A stretch of 64,000 bases of DNA. Source: an uncultured Christensenella sp. GTDB lineage: Bacteria; Bacillota; Clostridia; Christensenellales; UBA1242. Position 1 is the first letter of the stretch. Each line of letters opens with the position of its first letter. Made by a program: the position numbers and the translations under genes. Positions 17,821 through 27,176 of the stretch are shown in pieces. The stretch lies in NCBI GenBank assembly GCA_910586385.1, contig CAJUGX010000005.1, positions 1-64,000 on the forward strand, in the 5' to 3' direction. Below the pieces are notes generated by a model. That model searched no databases, was not told the origin of the DNA, and was given only the letters and a program-made list of their open reading frames with translations.

Positions 17821-19231
17821 CCAATCTCTCCTTTTTCTCATTGCTGAAAGACTTCGGTCGATTTGTCATGTCGTTTAGTGGAACTTTCAAAAGACCATCT
17901 TTGTTGTCAGAAAGAATAAATGGTGAGAATGGTGCAAGATATGGTGCTCCAAAATTTTCAATCGTATTTGCATAAGCGAGCACATAGATTGCTCCACCGA
18001 CAATCCCCAAAAGTCCAACCGATGCTCCAAGCACCAAAAACACGAATTGCAGAATTGTTATTTGTGCGGACTGCTCTGGCACAGTGTAAAGTGCAATCTT
18101 TGCAATTGCAACCACAATGACGGTCGGCGGAGAAATAAGTCCCGCCTTGACTCCAGTATCACCCAAAATCAATGCTCCCACAATTGATGTCGCAAGCCCC
18201 AAATAACTTGGCAATCTCAGACTGACTTCATACAAAATCTGAAACAACAGCGATATAAACAAAATCTCAATAAACGGCGTAAACGGAATCTGCTGAGTCG
18301 AGTCAGCAATTGTGATGAGATAGTTGATTGGCAGGACGTTGTAATGGAAGAGTTGAAGAGCAATATATACCCCAGGACCAAACACCGACAAAATAAGACC
18401 GAACAATCTTATAAATCTCAAAAATGATGAATATATGTAGTTTGTGTAATAGTCATTGCTGTTTTGCAAATCTTCCAAAAGCACAAAAGGTATCGTGAGC
18501 ACAATTGGAGAATTGTCAACAATGATGGCAATTCTACCTTCCAAAAGTTTTGCAGAGACAATGTCCGGTTTCTCACAGCATCCAATTTGTTTCAACATTG
18601 AATCTGGTCGGTCAGAAAGAAGAGTGAGAAGATAATAAGAATCCACCACACCATCAATTTTTATTTTCGACAATTTCTTTTTGATTTCCTTGACAATTTT
18701 TGTGTCAGCAATCCCGTCAAGGTAAGCAATCACCAACTTCGTCTGAGAACTGCTTCCCACAGTTGACTCTTCCAATATCAACTGGTCACTTGCGAGCCTA
18801 CGTCTGAGCAACGTCACGTTTGTTTTCAAATCCTCAGTGAACCCCTCTCTTGGTCCCATGATGACTGGCGATGTTGGAGGCTCAGATGGGATCCTTGATG
18901 GAAACGACAAAATGTCAACAGCCAAAAATTTTTCTGAATTTGAAAAAATCAGAACAACGACACCTTTGAGGATTTTTTGCAAAATATCAGCCTTTTTAAC
19001 TTCTTGTACATCATTTGCTTGAACAATTTCTTTTACACTGTCAAAAGACAACTCTCCCTCAAATCTCGAAATTGGCTCAAAAATTGCGTCAGCAAAAATA
19101 GCATTATCCGTCATGCTTTTAAGGTAAATAAAACCAACTTGCACACCATCTTTTTCCACAACTCTGTTTGTCACATCAATTGAATTATGAAGTTTTTTCA
19201 AAAGTTCATCAATCTCTTTTTTTACTTCCAT
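17813..19231 (-). CDS. gerA: Spore germination receptor A subunit
   Basis: The 472-aa protein has a hydrophilic N-terminal half including ETVGSSSQTKLVIAYLDGIAD-like sequence and PDIVSAKLLEGRIAIIVD, the classic GerA signature, and a C-terminal half with about five helices. It forms an oligomeric channel in the germinant receptor. The start MEVKKEIDEL is preceded by a GGTGATGG stretch; an upstream in-frame start would add an unrelated 33 residues. Order gerA-gerB-gerC matches Bacillus operons; they would be expressed in the forespore. Confidence 0.95.
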   Translation of the reverse strand: MEVKKEIDELLKKLHNSIDVTNRVVEKDGVQVGFIYLKSMTDNAIFADAIFEPISRFEGELSFDSVKEIVQANDVQEVKKADILQKILKGVVVLIFSNSEKFLAVDILSFPSRIPSEPPTSPVIMGPREGFTEDLKTNVTLLRRRLASDQLILEESTVGSSSQTKLVIAYLDGIADTKIVKEIKKKLSKIKIDGVVDSYYLLTLLSDRPDSMLKQIGCCEKPDIVSAKLLEGRIAIIVDNSPIVLTIPFVLLEDLQNSNDYYTNYIYSSFLRFIRLFGLILSVFGPGVYIALQLFHYNVLPINYLITIADSTQQIPFTPFIEILFISLLFQILYEVSLRLPSYLGLATSIVGALILGDTGVKAGLISPPTVIVVAIAKIALYTVPEQSAQITILQFVFLVLGASVGLLGIVGGAIYVLAYANTIENFGAPYLAPFSPFILSDNKDGLLKVPLNDMTNRPKSFSNEKKERLDD

Positions 19232-19369
19232 GCCATCACCTTTGTTTGTAGTATAAACAAAAAAAGTGAAAATATATTCAAGCACGATATGTCTTTCTAT
19301 TTGACTCTCACAAAACCTCAAAGTGATCATAAAATCACAACGAAAATTTCAAAAGGAAGCAACAAAAAA

Positions 19370-19394
19370 GACCAATGTTTTTCACGCATTGGTC
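19370..19394 (-). terminator. Terminator of the FnIII-like membrane protein gene
   Basis: GACCAATG-cgtgaaaaa-CATTGGTC hairpin followed by T6 on the minus strand. Confidence 0.85.
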
Positions 19395-19412
19395 AATTCA
19401 AAATCGCAAACC

Positions 19413-20318
19413 TTAGTTCGCTGAAATCAAAACAAAATCGCTTTCCAAAACACAGTCGTTTTTACGTGATTTGATTTCAATTCTGGAGTGCACCACATCC
19501 ACCCCAACAAACAAGGTTGAGCAGTCTTCAAAGATATAAACACCACCTTCAATTGCTCCGGCATCAAGCTTTCCAAGAAGTGTCCCATCGGCATAAATGT
19601 CAAATTTCGAAACCTCATAAGTCGACTCAACACTCAAAACCCAATTTGACATATGTGCATTTGACAAAATGTTTTTTCTCTTGATTTCGATTTGTTTTCC
19701 TGCACCCGCATCAGAGTTTTCAACATACTCATCACCATTTTGGGCAATCACATAAACAGTATATCTGCCAGCCTTAAGACCGGACAAATCACAAGTTGTT
19801 TCAGTGCATGGATGTTCTGTCTTTTGAAGATTTTCGTCCACAACAATCACTTGATATCCCTCTGCTTGTGGCACAGCTTTCCACGACAAAACATCATCTT
19901 CAAACATCACTTTGCCATAATCAATCCCCTCAAGTGACCAAGAAGGGCTTCTGTCAATCGTAAAGAATTTACTTTTTCCACCGCCATTTTCATTGACAAA
20001 CCTCACTGAAAAACGATAACTTCTCCCAGCAACATAATTCAAATTGTGGTCTTCAAGTTTGATTGTATTGACTTTGCTGTTTACCACACCAACAGTGAAG
20101 TATTCTTCCTCGATAAATTCTTCAAGTTTGAATTGATAAAAATAATGAGGATTATACTCTGCCACCAAATAATATTCACCTTCAACCCCTTGCACATCAA
20201 GAGTTTTTGGAGTGGCTTTTATGACCTTGTTGCCAAAAAAGACAAAGCAAAGCCCAACAATTATTGCCACCAAAGCCAAAGCGATTCCACAAAAGATAAT
20301 TTTGTATTTTTTGCTCAT
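19413..20318 (-). CDS. Membrane-anchored extracytoplasmic protein, FnIII-like
   Basis: The 301-aa protein has one N-terminal helix (about 5-28) and an exported region with segments like VLSWKAVPQAEGYQVIV and GLKAGRYTVYVIAQNG, which match fibronectin type III strands. No catalytic motif is seen. The ATG at 20318 lies ten bases after a TATAAT box and has no Shine-Dalgarno sequence, so a near-leaderless mRNA is likely. Confidence 0.7.
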   Translation of the reverse strand: MSKKYKIIFCGIALALVAIIVGLCFVFFGNKVIKATPKTLDVQGVEGEYYLVAEYNPHYFYQFKLEEFIEEEYFTVGVVNSKVNTIKLEDHNLNYVAGRSYRFSVRFVNENGGGKSKFFTIDRSPSWSLEGIDYGKVMFEDDVLSWKAVPQAEGYQVIVVDENLQKTEHPCTETTCDLSGLKAGRYTVYVIAQNGDEYVENSDAGAGKQIEIKRKNILSNAHMSNWVLSVESTYEVSKFDIYADGTLLGKLDAGAIEGGVYIFEDCSTLFVGVDVVHSRIEIKSRKNDCVLESDFVLISAN

Positions 20319-20328
20319 AATTATAATT

Positions 20329-20357
20329 ATTATAACTACATTCTTCACTTTTTGCAA
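20329..20357 (-). promoter_or_regulatory. Promoter for a near-leaderless mRNA
   Basis: TTGCAA (20352-20357), 17 bases, TATAAT (20329-20334), then ten bases to the ATG at 20318. Confidence 0.7.
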
Positions 20358-20406
20358 TTTTTTTGCAGTTTTTCACAAAAATTAACAAATATTTTAGAAA
20401 GCGATA

Positions 20407-20435
20407 TTGACAACATATGGTGAATATGATATAAT
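20407..20435 (+). promoter_or_regulatory. Consensus promoter of the Glu-rich membrane protein
   Basis: TTGACA (20407-20412), 17 bases, TATAAT (20430-20435). GGAGG at 20450-20454 precedes ATG 20461. Confidence 0.9.
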
Positions 20436-20460
20436 TAACTATGTATTTTGGAGGTAATTT

Positions 20461-21429
20461 ATGAATTTTTCAAATCTTTCATCTGAAGGATACGCATCGT
20501 TTATAATTGCGATTATTTTCACAATTGCAGCCGTTGCGACAGCAATCTTCTTTGCAAGACACAAAAAACAAAACTTGCTTATGACAATTCTTGCAGCATT
20601 CGTATTTCCAGCAATCGCCGTTTACTGCTGGTTGTACTTGATTTTTATTGTATCAAATTTCTCAATCAAATGGTCACTTATCTGGGCATTGATTGGCACA
20701 ATCGTTTATATTTTGCTTGCACTTGCAGTTGCATTCATTACAAAAGCAATCATCAAACATTTGGAAAGCAGACCTGCCCCTGAGCAACCTCTTGTAGAAG
20801 AAACAACAGAAGAAGTAGTTGAAGAGACAGAAGAGACAATCGAGGAAACAGTTGAAGAACCTGTTGTAGAAGAAGTGGTTGAAGAGACAATCGAAGAACC
20901 TGTTGTAGAAGAGATCGTTGAAGAAACAATTGAAGAGCCTGTGACAGAAGAAGTTGTTGAAGAGCCTGCTCCTGAAACTGTTGAAGTGACTGAAGAAGTT
21001 GAAGGCGGAGTTGTGTTCGCAGAAGAATCAAAAGAATCATTTGCAGAACAACTCAACAAATTGCCTGACGAAATGATCAACTATTATATTGAAATTTTGG
21101 AATATGCAAAAACAAAAGACATCTCAATGGTTAAAGAATCAAAGAGCCATGTCATCGTAAAGATGGGAAGAATGAGACTTGTTGAATTCAAATTCAACAG
21201 AGGCAAGCTTGTGAGCAGATTCATGGCTGGAAGTAGTGAACTTAAAAACTACTCAATGGCAGAAAAAGCAGTCAAGATCAAAGAAAAGCCAGTTATCATC
21301 GAAATTGAAAACGCAACCTCTGTTGCAGTTGCAAAAAATATGATTGATATCGTATGCAAAAACATCTTGGATGCAAGAGAAGAAAAGCAAGCTGAAGACA
21401 CAGTAGACCCTGTTGTAGACGAAGAATAA
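20461..21429 (+). CDS. Membrane protein with Glu/Val repeat linker, unknown
   Basis: The 322-aa protein has three N-terminal helices (about 12-32, 40-60, 78-100), then an acidic linker (about 108-185) built from repeats such as EETIEEPVVEEVV, then a compact C-terminal domain of about 120 residues beginning FAEQLNKLPDEMINYYIEIL. The C-terminal domain resembles nothing I can name with certainty. A strong consensus promoter and GGAGG suggest abundant expression. The repeat linker is prone to length change. Confidence 0.75.
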   Translation: MNFSNLSSEGYASFIIAIIFTIAAVATAIFFARHKKQNLLMTILAAFVFPAIAVYCWLYLIFIVSNFSIKWSLIWALIGTIVYILLALAVAFITKAIIKHLESRPAPEQPLVEETTEEVVEETEETIEETVEEPVVEEVVEETIEEPVVEEIVEETIEEPVTEEVVEEPAPETVEVTEEVEGGVVFAEESKESFAEQLNKLPDEMINYYIEILEYAKTKDISMVKESKSHVIVKMGRMRLVEFKFNRGKLVSRFMAGSSELKNYSMAEKAVKIKEKPVIIEIENATSVAVAKNMIDIVCKNILDAREEKQAEDTVDPVVDEE

Positions 21430-21441
21430 AACAAAAAAAAG

Positions 21442-21466
21442 AAAACCACGATTCAACTCGTGGTTT
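21442..21466. terminator. Bidirectional terminator between convergent genes
   Basis: AAACCACGA-ttcaac-TCGTGGTTT flanked by A and T runs, between the Glu-rich protein gene and leuS. Confidence 0.88.
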
Positions 21467-21501
21467 TTTATTCTTATTGCCCCTGTGTCCCATCATGCAA
21501 A

Positions 21502-23922
21502 TTAGAAAATCAAATTGACAATTCTGCCTGGCACATAGACAACTTTTTTGATTTGTTTATCTTTGTTGTAAATTTCTGGATATTGCTTCTCAATTTCCGC
21601 AAGCAACCCTTCTTGAGAAATTGTCCTTGAGACAGAGATAACTTTTGCAAGTTTTCCATTGATTTGTATTGGCAACTGCACTGTATTCTCAACCAAAAAC
21701 TTCTCATCATATTCTGGCCACTTGTCATCAAGCAAGTTTTTGCCAAAAACAATCTCATATTCTTCACTTGTAATGTGTGGAGCAAGTGGATTGAGCAAAA
21801 TCAAAAATTGTCTCAATTCTTCTTTTGTGATGAAGCCATCATCTCTTATCTTCTTGATGAAAATCATAAATGCAGAAATTGCAGTGTTGAGTTTCAAATC
21901 TTCATAATCCTCAGACACCTTCTTGATGAGCCTGTTGAGTTCATAAATATGTTCTTTTGAAACAGCATTCCCCTTAATCACGTCCTGCAATGCCCAAACT
22001 TTGTCAAGGAAAGCAGTGATACCAGTGATTCCGTCAAATGTCCAAGGAGTGTTGTCTTCATAACCTCCCAAGAAATGCACATGCAATCTTGCAGCGTCAA
22101 CACCATATTGTTCGATGACAGCAAGTGGAGAAACTCCATTTTTCGAACTCTTGCTCATCTTTTTGCCTTGGTCATCCAAAATAAGTCCACTTCCCATCTT
22201 TCTGATGAATGGGTCTCTTGTTGGCACAGCACCAATCTCATACAAGAAGTTTTGCCAGAAGAAAGAATAAAGCACATGACGAGTGATGTGTTCTGTCCCA
22301 CCAGTGTACACATCAACACTTCCCCAATACTTCAACTTTTCAATGTCAGCGAGAGCGTTGTCATTGTGTGGGTCAACATATCTGAGCCAATACCAACTTG
22401 AGCCAGCCCAGTTTGGCATAGTGTCAGTTTCCCTCTTTGCAGGGCGACCACATTTTGGACACTTGCAATTCACCCAAGAATCAATCTTTGAAAGTGGAGA
22501 GTCCCCTTTCGCATTTGGCATATAATCATTTGTCTCAGGAAGCACCAAAGGCAAATCTTTTTCGTCAAGAGGCACAGTCCCGCAGTGGTCGCAGAAAACG
22601 ATTGGAAATGGCTCTCCCCAAAATCTTTGTCTGTTGAAAGACCAGTCTTGCATCTTGTAGTTGATTTGCTTTTGTCCAACGCCAAGCGCAATCACCTTCT
22701 CCGCAATTTTCTTCTTTGCTTCTTTGACAGGCATGCCAGAAAACTCTTCAGAATTTACCATCTTGCTGTTTTTTGCAAGATACTCTTTCTTTTCGATTGC
22801 ATGCTCGCTTACATCACCCTCAACAACAGGGATGATAGGGATGCCAAATTTCTTTGCAAAGTCATAATCTCTTTGGTCGCCAGAAGGCACAGCCATAACC
22901 GCCCCTGTGCCATAATTTGCCAAAACAAAATCAGCAAGATACACTGGTGCTTTTCTGCCGTTTACTGGGTTGACAATATACAATCCTTCAAGGGCACAAC
23001 CTGTCTTTTCTTTCTGGTCGGACATTCTGTCAAACTCGCTGCGAAGAGCAGTCTTTTCTCTGTATGCAAGCACCTCATCAAAGTTTTTGATGTAAGGTTT
23101 GAGTTTATCAACAAGTTCATGTTCTGGTGCAAGCACCACGAAAGTGATTCCGTAAATTGTCTCAATGCAAGTTGTGAAAATATCAATTTTCCCAATCTTT
23201 TCAACTTTATCGCTAAAAAGATCAAAAGAGACTTGCATACCTTCGCTCTTTCCAATCCAGTTTCTTTGTGCTTCTTTCAAATTTTCAGCCATCTGAATGC
23301 GGTCAACATTTTCAAGAAGTTTCTCAGAATATTCCTTCATTTTCAAGAACCACACCCATCTTTCTTCTTGTCTGACGTCACCGCCACATCTATCACACTT
23401 TCCACCTTGACTGTCCTCATTCGAAAGAACGGTTTGACAGTTTGGACAGAAGTTTACGACACCTTTCTTTTTGTATGCCTTGCCATTTTTGTAAAGTTGC
23501 AAAAAAATCCACTGGGTCCACTTATAAAAACTTTCGTCACTTGTGCAAAATGATCTTTCCCAATCAAAAGAAAGTCCAAGTTTTTTGAACTGTCCAAAAA
23601 TTGTCTTTGCACCATTTTCAACAAACGTCCTTGGATTTATTCCCGTCTTTGTTGCAGCATTTTCTGCAGGAAGCCCAAAAGAATCCCCTCCGATTGGAAA
23701 GAGCACATTATACCCTTTGAGTCTTTTGTATCTTGCAAGAGCATCTGCAGGGATTGTCCCTTTCAAATGCCCCATATGCAGACTTCCACTTATGTTTGGA
23801 AACTCATATAAAACATAAAATTTAGGTTTTGTTGGATGAAAATCAATCGCCTTGAAAGGTTTGTCTTTCTCCCATCTGTCTTGCCATTTTTGTTCTACTT
23901 TTCTAAAATCATATTTTTCCAT
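21502..23922 (-). CDS. leuS: Leucyl-tRNA synthetase
   Basis: The 806-aa class I synthetase has the HIGH-type motif HMGHLKG (about 49-55), a zinc knuckle CPNC...CDRCGG, the CP1 editing domain with a T-rich region, a second CDHCGT knuckle, and the KMSKS motif KKMSKSSKNG. The size is normal for bacterial LeuRS. GGGAG precedes the ATG. No T-box leader is visible upstream. Confidence 0.98.
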   Translation of the reverse strand: MEKYDFRKVEQKWQDRWEKDKPFKAIDFHPTKPKFYVLYEFPNISGSLHMGHLKGTIPADALARYKRLKGYNVLFPIGGDSFGLPAENAATKTGINPRTFVENGAKTIFGQFKKLGLSFDWERSFCTSDESFYKWTQWIFLQLYKNGKAYKKKGVVNFCPNCQTVLSNEDSQGGKCDRCGGDVRQEERWVWFLKMKEYSEKLLENVDRIQMAENLKEAQRNWIGKSEGMQVSFDLFSDKVEKIGKIDIFTTCIETIYGITFVVLAPEHELVDKLKPYIKNFDEVLAYREKTALRSEFDRMSDQKEKTGCALEGLYIVNPVNGRKAPVYLADFVLANYGTGAVMAVPSGDQRDYDFAKKFGIPIIPVVEGDVSEHAIEKKEYLAKNSKMVNSEEFSGMPVKEAKKKIAEKVIALGVGQKQINYKMQDWSFNRQRFWGEPFPIVFCDHCGTVPLDEKDLPLVLPETNDYMPNAKGDSPLSKIDSWVNCKCPKCGRPAKRETDTMPNWAGSSWYWLRYVDPHNDNALADIEKLKYWGSVDVYTGGTEHITRHVLYSFFWQNFLYEIGAVPTRDPFIRKMGSGLILDDQGKKMSKSSKNGVSPLAVIEQYGVDAARLHVHFLGGYEDNTPWTFDGITGITAFLDKVWALQDVIKGNAVSKEHIYELNRLIKKVSEDYEDLKLNTAISAFMIFIKKIRDDGFITKEELRQFLILLNPLAPHITSEEYEIVFGKNLLDDKWPEYDEKFLVENTVQLPIQINGKLAKVISVSRTISQEGLLAEIEKQYPEIYNKDKQIKKVVYVPGRIVNLIF

Positions 23923-24014
23923 AAAAACTCCCAGAAACTTTCCAAGTTATTTTATCAAAGAACTTTTCAAATTGTCAAGAGATATACGCTTTTGCAACTT
24001 TTACAACAAAAAAA

Positions 24015-24030
24015 ATCGGCTTTCGCCGAT
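24015..24030 (-). terminator. Terminator after the polytopic 246-aa gene
   Basis: ATCGGC-gaaa-GCCGAT type hairpin followed by T-rich sequence on the minus strand. Confidence 0.88.
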
Positions 24031-24043
24031 TTTTTGATTTCGA

Positions 24044-24784
24044 TTATTTAACCAATGTGTTTCTCTTTGCCCAAGCAGATGAAAGTGATACGATAAGCGT
24101 CCCTGCAAGGTAAGTGTCGAGCACAGCATAAGTATAGTTGTTTACAAGGAATTGATAGAGTGCTGATGAAAGTTTCAAAGACTCAACCCCTCCAAGGATG
24201 AAGCAAGTGAAAATTCCAGATACAAGCAACAACAAGAGTCCAATCATTGTGAACCATTCTGTCTTGATGTGAACAATTGCTGCAAGCAAAGTAATAAGAG
24301 CATTTGCAACATACATAAGTCCAAGCATTTGAACAGTTGTAAGAGCAATATATTTCTTCACAACAAATGCGATAATGAGGCAAAGTGCAACTCTAAGTGC
24401 AATGTCAACAACTTTCAAGAATATTGCTCTTGTCAAAGTCAAAGAATAAAGCATCAAGAAGAATTGAGCACCCAAGAAGAGGCAAACTCCGATGAGTTGA
24501 TAGTCTTTACCACCAAGTGGGTCAACAAACCAGAAGTAATGTGCTGCAACCATCACAGCAAGTGCAAGAGTCAAGTACACTTTCTTGTTTGTCTTGCGGA
24601 TGAAAAGTAGTGACATCAAAAAGCAAACCGCAACGCATGCAAATGAAAGTATTGGCAAACTCTTGTTCTGCACCTTGATGGCAACTTCACCTTTGATGTT
24701 GACATAAATGGCAGCGGCCAAAATCGCTGCTGTAAACAACATCGTCAAAATAACTTTAAGAATTGGCTTTTTTGTCTTTTCCAT
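24044..24784 (-). CDS. Polytopic membrane protein, unknown
   Basis: The 246-aa protein is almost entirely made of seven or eight closely packed hydrophobic helices with short loops and no recognised motif. It stands alone between its own promoter and terminator. The start MEKTKKP at 24784 lies six bases after a TAAAAT box and has no Shine-Dalgarno sequence; an ATG directly abutting the -10 box two codons earlier would probably lie outside the transcript. Confidence 0.7.
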   Translation of the reverse strand: MEKTKKPILKVILTMLFTAAILAAAIYVNIKGEVAIKVQNKSLPILSFACVAVCFLMSLLFIRKTNKKVYLTLALAVMVAAHYFWFVDPLGGKDYQLIGVCLFLGAQFFLMLYSLTLTRAIFLKVVDIALRVALCLIIAFVVKKYIALTTVQMLGLMYVANALITLLAAIVHIKTEWFTMIGLLLLLVSGIFTCFILGGVESLKLSSALYQFLVNNYTYAVLDTYLAGTLIVSLSSAWAKRNTLVK

Positions 24785-24790
24785 AGTCAT

Positions 24791-24819
24791 ATTTTATCAC
24801 AAAAAACTCGCTTTGTAAA
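24791..24819 (-). promoter_or_regulatory. Promoter for a leaderless mRNA
   Basis: TTTACA (24814-24819), 17 bases, TAAAAT (24791-24796), then six bases to ATG 24784. Confidence 0.7.
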
Positions 24820-24997
24820 TAGTTTTTTAGATATTTCGCCTCATTTTGCCGTCATTTTTGAATGTTTTGGGGCAATTTTTGGCTTAGAAGTGCCCTCACA
24901 CCAAAGAAAAACTTCAAAAAATGCTAATTTGCTTTACTTTTTTCCACAAAATACTATATACTTAAGTAGATTAAGTTTAAGTAAATTTGGAGATATT

Positions 24998-26035
24998 ATG
25001 AAGAAATTGATGAAAATTGTTATTGATACAGACCCCGGTGTTGATGATATTGCTGCACTCATTTTTGCACTTCACGAACCTCAATTTGATATCCAACTTC
25101 TCACTGTGTCAAGTGGAAATGTTCACATGGACAAAACCGTGAGAAACGTTTGTCACCTCCTTGATATCTTCAACAAAGATATTCCTGTCATCCGTGGTTA
25201 TGACCAAAGACTTGGTGAAAGTGATGAATACGCTTACCACATCCACGGACCAGAAGGCTTCGGATGGTATGTTCCACCAAAAACAACAAAACATCAACCA
25301 CTCAACGTTGACTGTGCTGATGCATTGTACGAACTTTTCAAGAAAAATCCAAAAGAAATCACATTTGTTATCCTTGGACCTCATACAAACTTTGCTTATC
25401 TTTTGCAAAAGCATCCTGATGTTGTCAAATACATCAAAAATGTTGTTATGATGGGTGGATCAATCGATGGCATCAAATGTAATCGTCACCACCGTTCGTT
25501 CAACATCCGTACTGATGCCCCAGCATTCAAGTACACAGTTGACAGCAAAGCAAAGATCACAATGTGCCCTTCAAAGATTGGAAGAGACTACGTTTACTTC
25601 ACCGAACAACAAGTCGCTTACCTTGGTGCGATGAACGATGTCGGCAAATTCATGGAAATGTGCTTCCAGACTTATTGGGAACCTGGATATGACGAAAAAA
25701 TCATCGCAAACTGCGATATTGCCGCAATTGTTTATATGGTACACCCAAAAATCTTCAACACAAAGCGTGCATATGTCGATGTTGACACAGAGGTAAACAT
25801 TGGTGCAACCACCGGTCACTTTGACAAGAAAGGAAACTTCACTGTTATTAAGTCAGTCAACCGAAAACAATTCCAAGACGAAATCTTCAACAGAGTGAGA
25901 GAACTTGATGAAATCGAAATCACTGACCGAGACTTCTGGAGGAATGTCCATAGAGGACTGACAGACCCAACAAAAGAACCAGAGCCAGAAGAAATTGTCA
26001 AGAAACCAAAAAGAAAGGCAACAAAAGCAGACTAA
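24998..26035 (+). CDS. Nucleoside hydrolase family protein with basic tail
   Basis: The 345-aa protein has the calcium motif VIDTDPGVDDIAAL, ILGPHTNFAYLL, the VVMMGGSIDG block and a C-terminal metal-ligand site ANCDIAAIVYMVHP, all features of inosine-uridine type nucleoside hydrolases. The last 25 residues are Pro/Glu/Lys-rich. Start is set by TTGGAG six bases before the ATG. Several TTAAGT half-sites lie 10-35 bases upstream and could be an operator. Closest relation in the window is the gene at 9239, but insertions around residues 60-90 differ. Confidence 0.9.
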   Translation: MKKLMKIVIDTDPGVDDIAALIFALHEPQFDIQLLTVSSGNVHMDKTVRNVCHLLDIFNKDIPVIRGYDQRLGESDEYAYHIHGPEGFGWYVPPKTTKHQPLNVDCADALYELFKKNPKEITFVILGPHTNFAYLLQKHPDVVKYIKNVVMMGGSIDGIKCNRHHRSFNIRTDAPAFKYTVDSKAKITMCPSKIGRDYVYFTEQQVAYLGAMNDVGKFMEMCFQTYWEPGYDEKIIANCDIAAIVYMVHPKIFNTKRAYVDVDTEVNIGATTGHFDKKGNFTVIKSVNRKQFQDEIFNRVRELDEIEITDRDFWRNVHRGLTDPTKEPEPEEIVKKPKRKATKAD

Positions 26036-26046
26036 TCATCTGCTTT
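26024..26046 (+). terminator. Terminator of the third nucleoside hydrolase, spans its stop codon
   Basis: AAAGCAGA-ctaatca-TCTGCTTT followed by TCTTTTT. The TAA stop lies in the loop. Confidence 0.8.
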
Positions 26047-26070
26047 TCTTTTTATCCCCTAAAACAAAAA

Positions 26071-26097
26071 AAAGACGAGATAATTTTGCCCGTCTTT
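26071..26097 (-). terminator. Terminator of the alcohol dehydrogenase gene
   Basis: AAAGACG, loop of about 13, CGTCTTT followed by more T on the minus strand. Confidence 0.7.
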
Positions 26098-26109
26098 TCT
26101 TATTCAAAA

Positions 26110-27135
26110 TTATTTTTTAGGATCAACCAAAATCTTGATTGAATTGCATTTTGGTGATGTCAATTCTTCAAATGAAGCTTGAACTTTTTTGAGTCCAACA
26201 GTCTTTGACAAAAATTTCAAAATGTCAATTTTCTTTTGAGCAACCAAGTTGATGCAAGTTTCAAATTCTTCTTTTGTATAACCAATTGCCCCTTGAACAT
26301 CAATTTCGCTCATAACGGCAACCACACTCAAGAATTGGATTGGAGCCATGCTTACGCCGACCAACACAACTCTTCCGCCTGGTTTTACAGTGAGCAATGC
26401 ACTTTGCACAGCAGGAGCAGCACCACAACATTCAACAACTTTGTCAAATCCTCCGCAAGTTTTTGAAACAGCGTTTTCAACAAACTTCTTGTCTGTTGCA
26501 TCAAGCCATTCATCTGCAACTTGATATTCAACAGCTTTTTTACCTCTCTTTGGATTTGTTTCAGAAACGGCAACATAACTTGCTCCATTCAATTTTGCAA
26601 ACATTGCACTTACAAGTCCGATGATTCCTCCACCAACGATAAGCACCTTGTCACCAATTTGGATGTCTGCCAAATTTACACCATGAAGACCAACTGCTGC
26701 AGGCTCAATCATAGCACCTTCTTCATCACTTACTGAATCTGGCAATTTGATGACCATGTCAGATTTTGCAACCAATTTTTCTGCGAAAGCGCCTGAAGAT
26801 GCCAATGACAAACCAACTGCTTTATCCCATGTTTTGCGACAGTATTGAGGATTCCCGCTCTTGCAGGCATAACACTCGTTGCAAGGAGAGATTGGGAGTG
26901 CTGTCACTCTGTCGCCTATTTTCAAATCTTTCCTGTTTCCTGTATGAAGGACAACTCCACTAAATTCGTGTCCCATAACCAATCCTTTTGGTTGTCCCTG
27001 ATCCCAATAATGAATGTCAGATCCACAAATCCCTCCACGAGAAACTTCTATGACAACATCATCACCAACAAGTTTTGGATCTTCCGTCTTTGCAACTTCA
27101 AGTTTTTTTACACCAACCATTTCAACACATTTCAT
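26110..27135 (-). CDS. Zinc-dependent medium-chain alcohol/polyol dehydrogenase
   Basis: The 341-aa protein has catalytic zinc ligands CGSD (about Cys37) and GHEFSG (His/Glu about 57-58), the structural zinc cluster CNECYACKSGNPQYC, and the NAD-binding VGGGIIGLVSAMFAK Rossmann motif. It belongs with threonine, sorbitol and 2,3-butanediol dehydrogenases; the substrate cannot be settled. GGAGG precedes the ATG. Lies 41 bases downstream of eno in the same direction. Confidence 0.9.
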   Translation of the reverse strand: MKCVEMVGVKKLEVAKTEDPKLVGDDVVIEVSRGGICGSDIHYWDQGQPKGLVMGHEFSGVVLHTGNRKDLKIGDRVTALPISPCNECYACKSGNPQYCRKTWDKAVGLSLASSGAFAEKLVAKSDMVIKLPDSVSDEEGAMIEPAAVGLHGVNLADIQIGDKVLIVGGGIIGLVSAMFAKLNGASYVAVSETNPKRGKKAVEYQVADEWLDATDKKFVENAVSKTCGGFDKVVECCGAAPAVQSALLTVKPGGRVVLVGVSMAPIQFLSVVAVMSEIDVQGAIGYTKEEFETCINLVAQKKIDILKFLSKTVGLKKVQASFEELTSPKCNSIKILVDPKK

Positions 27136-27176
27136 AATTTTCCTCCGTAAACATCAAAAACTCCAAAACTTATTTT

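Noticed and set aside
20706..21080. Minus-strand Ser/Thr-rich frame opposite the Glu-rich linker.
   Set aside because: It arises from the repeat composition of the plus-strand gene, which has a consensus promoter and ribosome-binding site.
23923..24013. T-box leader for leuS.
   Set aside because: The upstream region is short and lacks the T-box core and a specifier stem.
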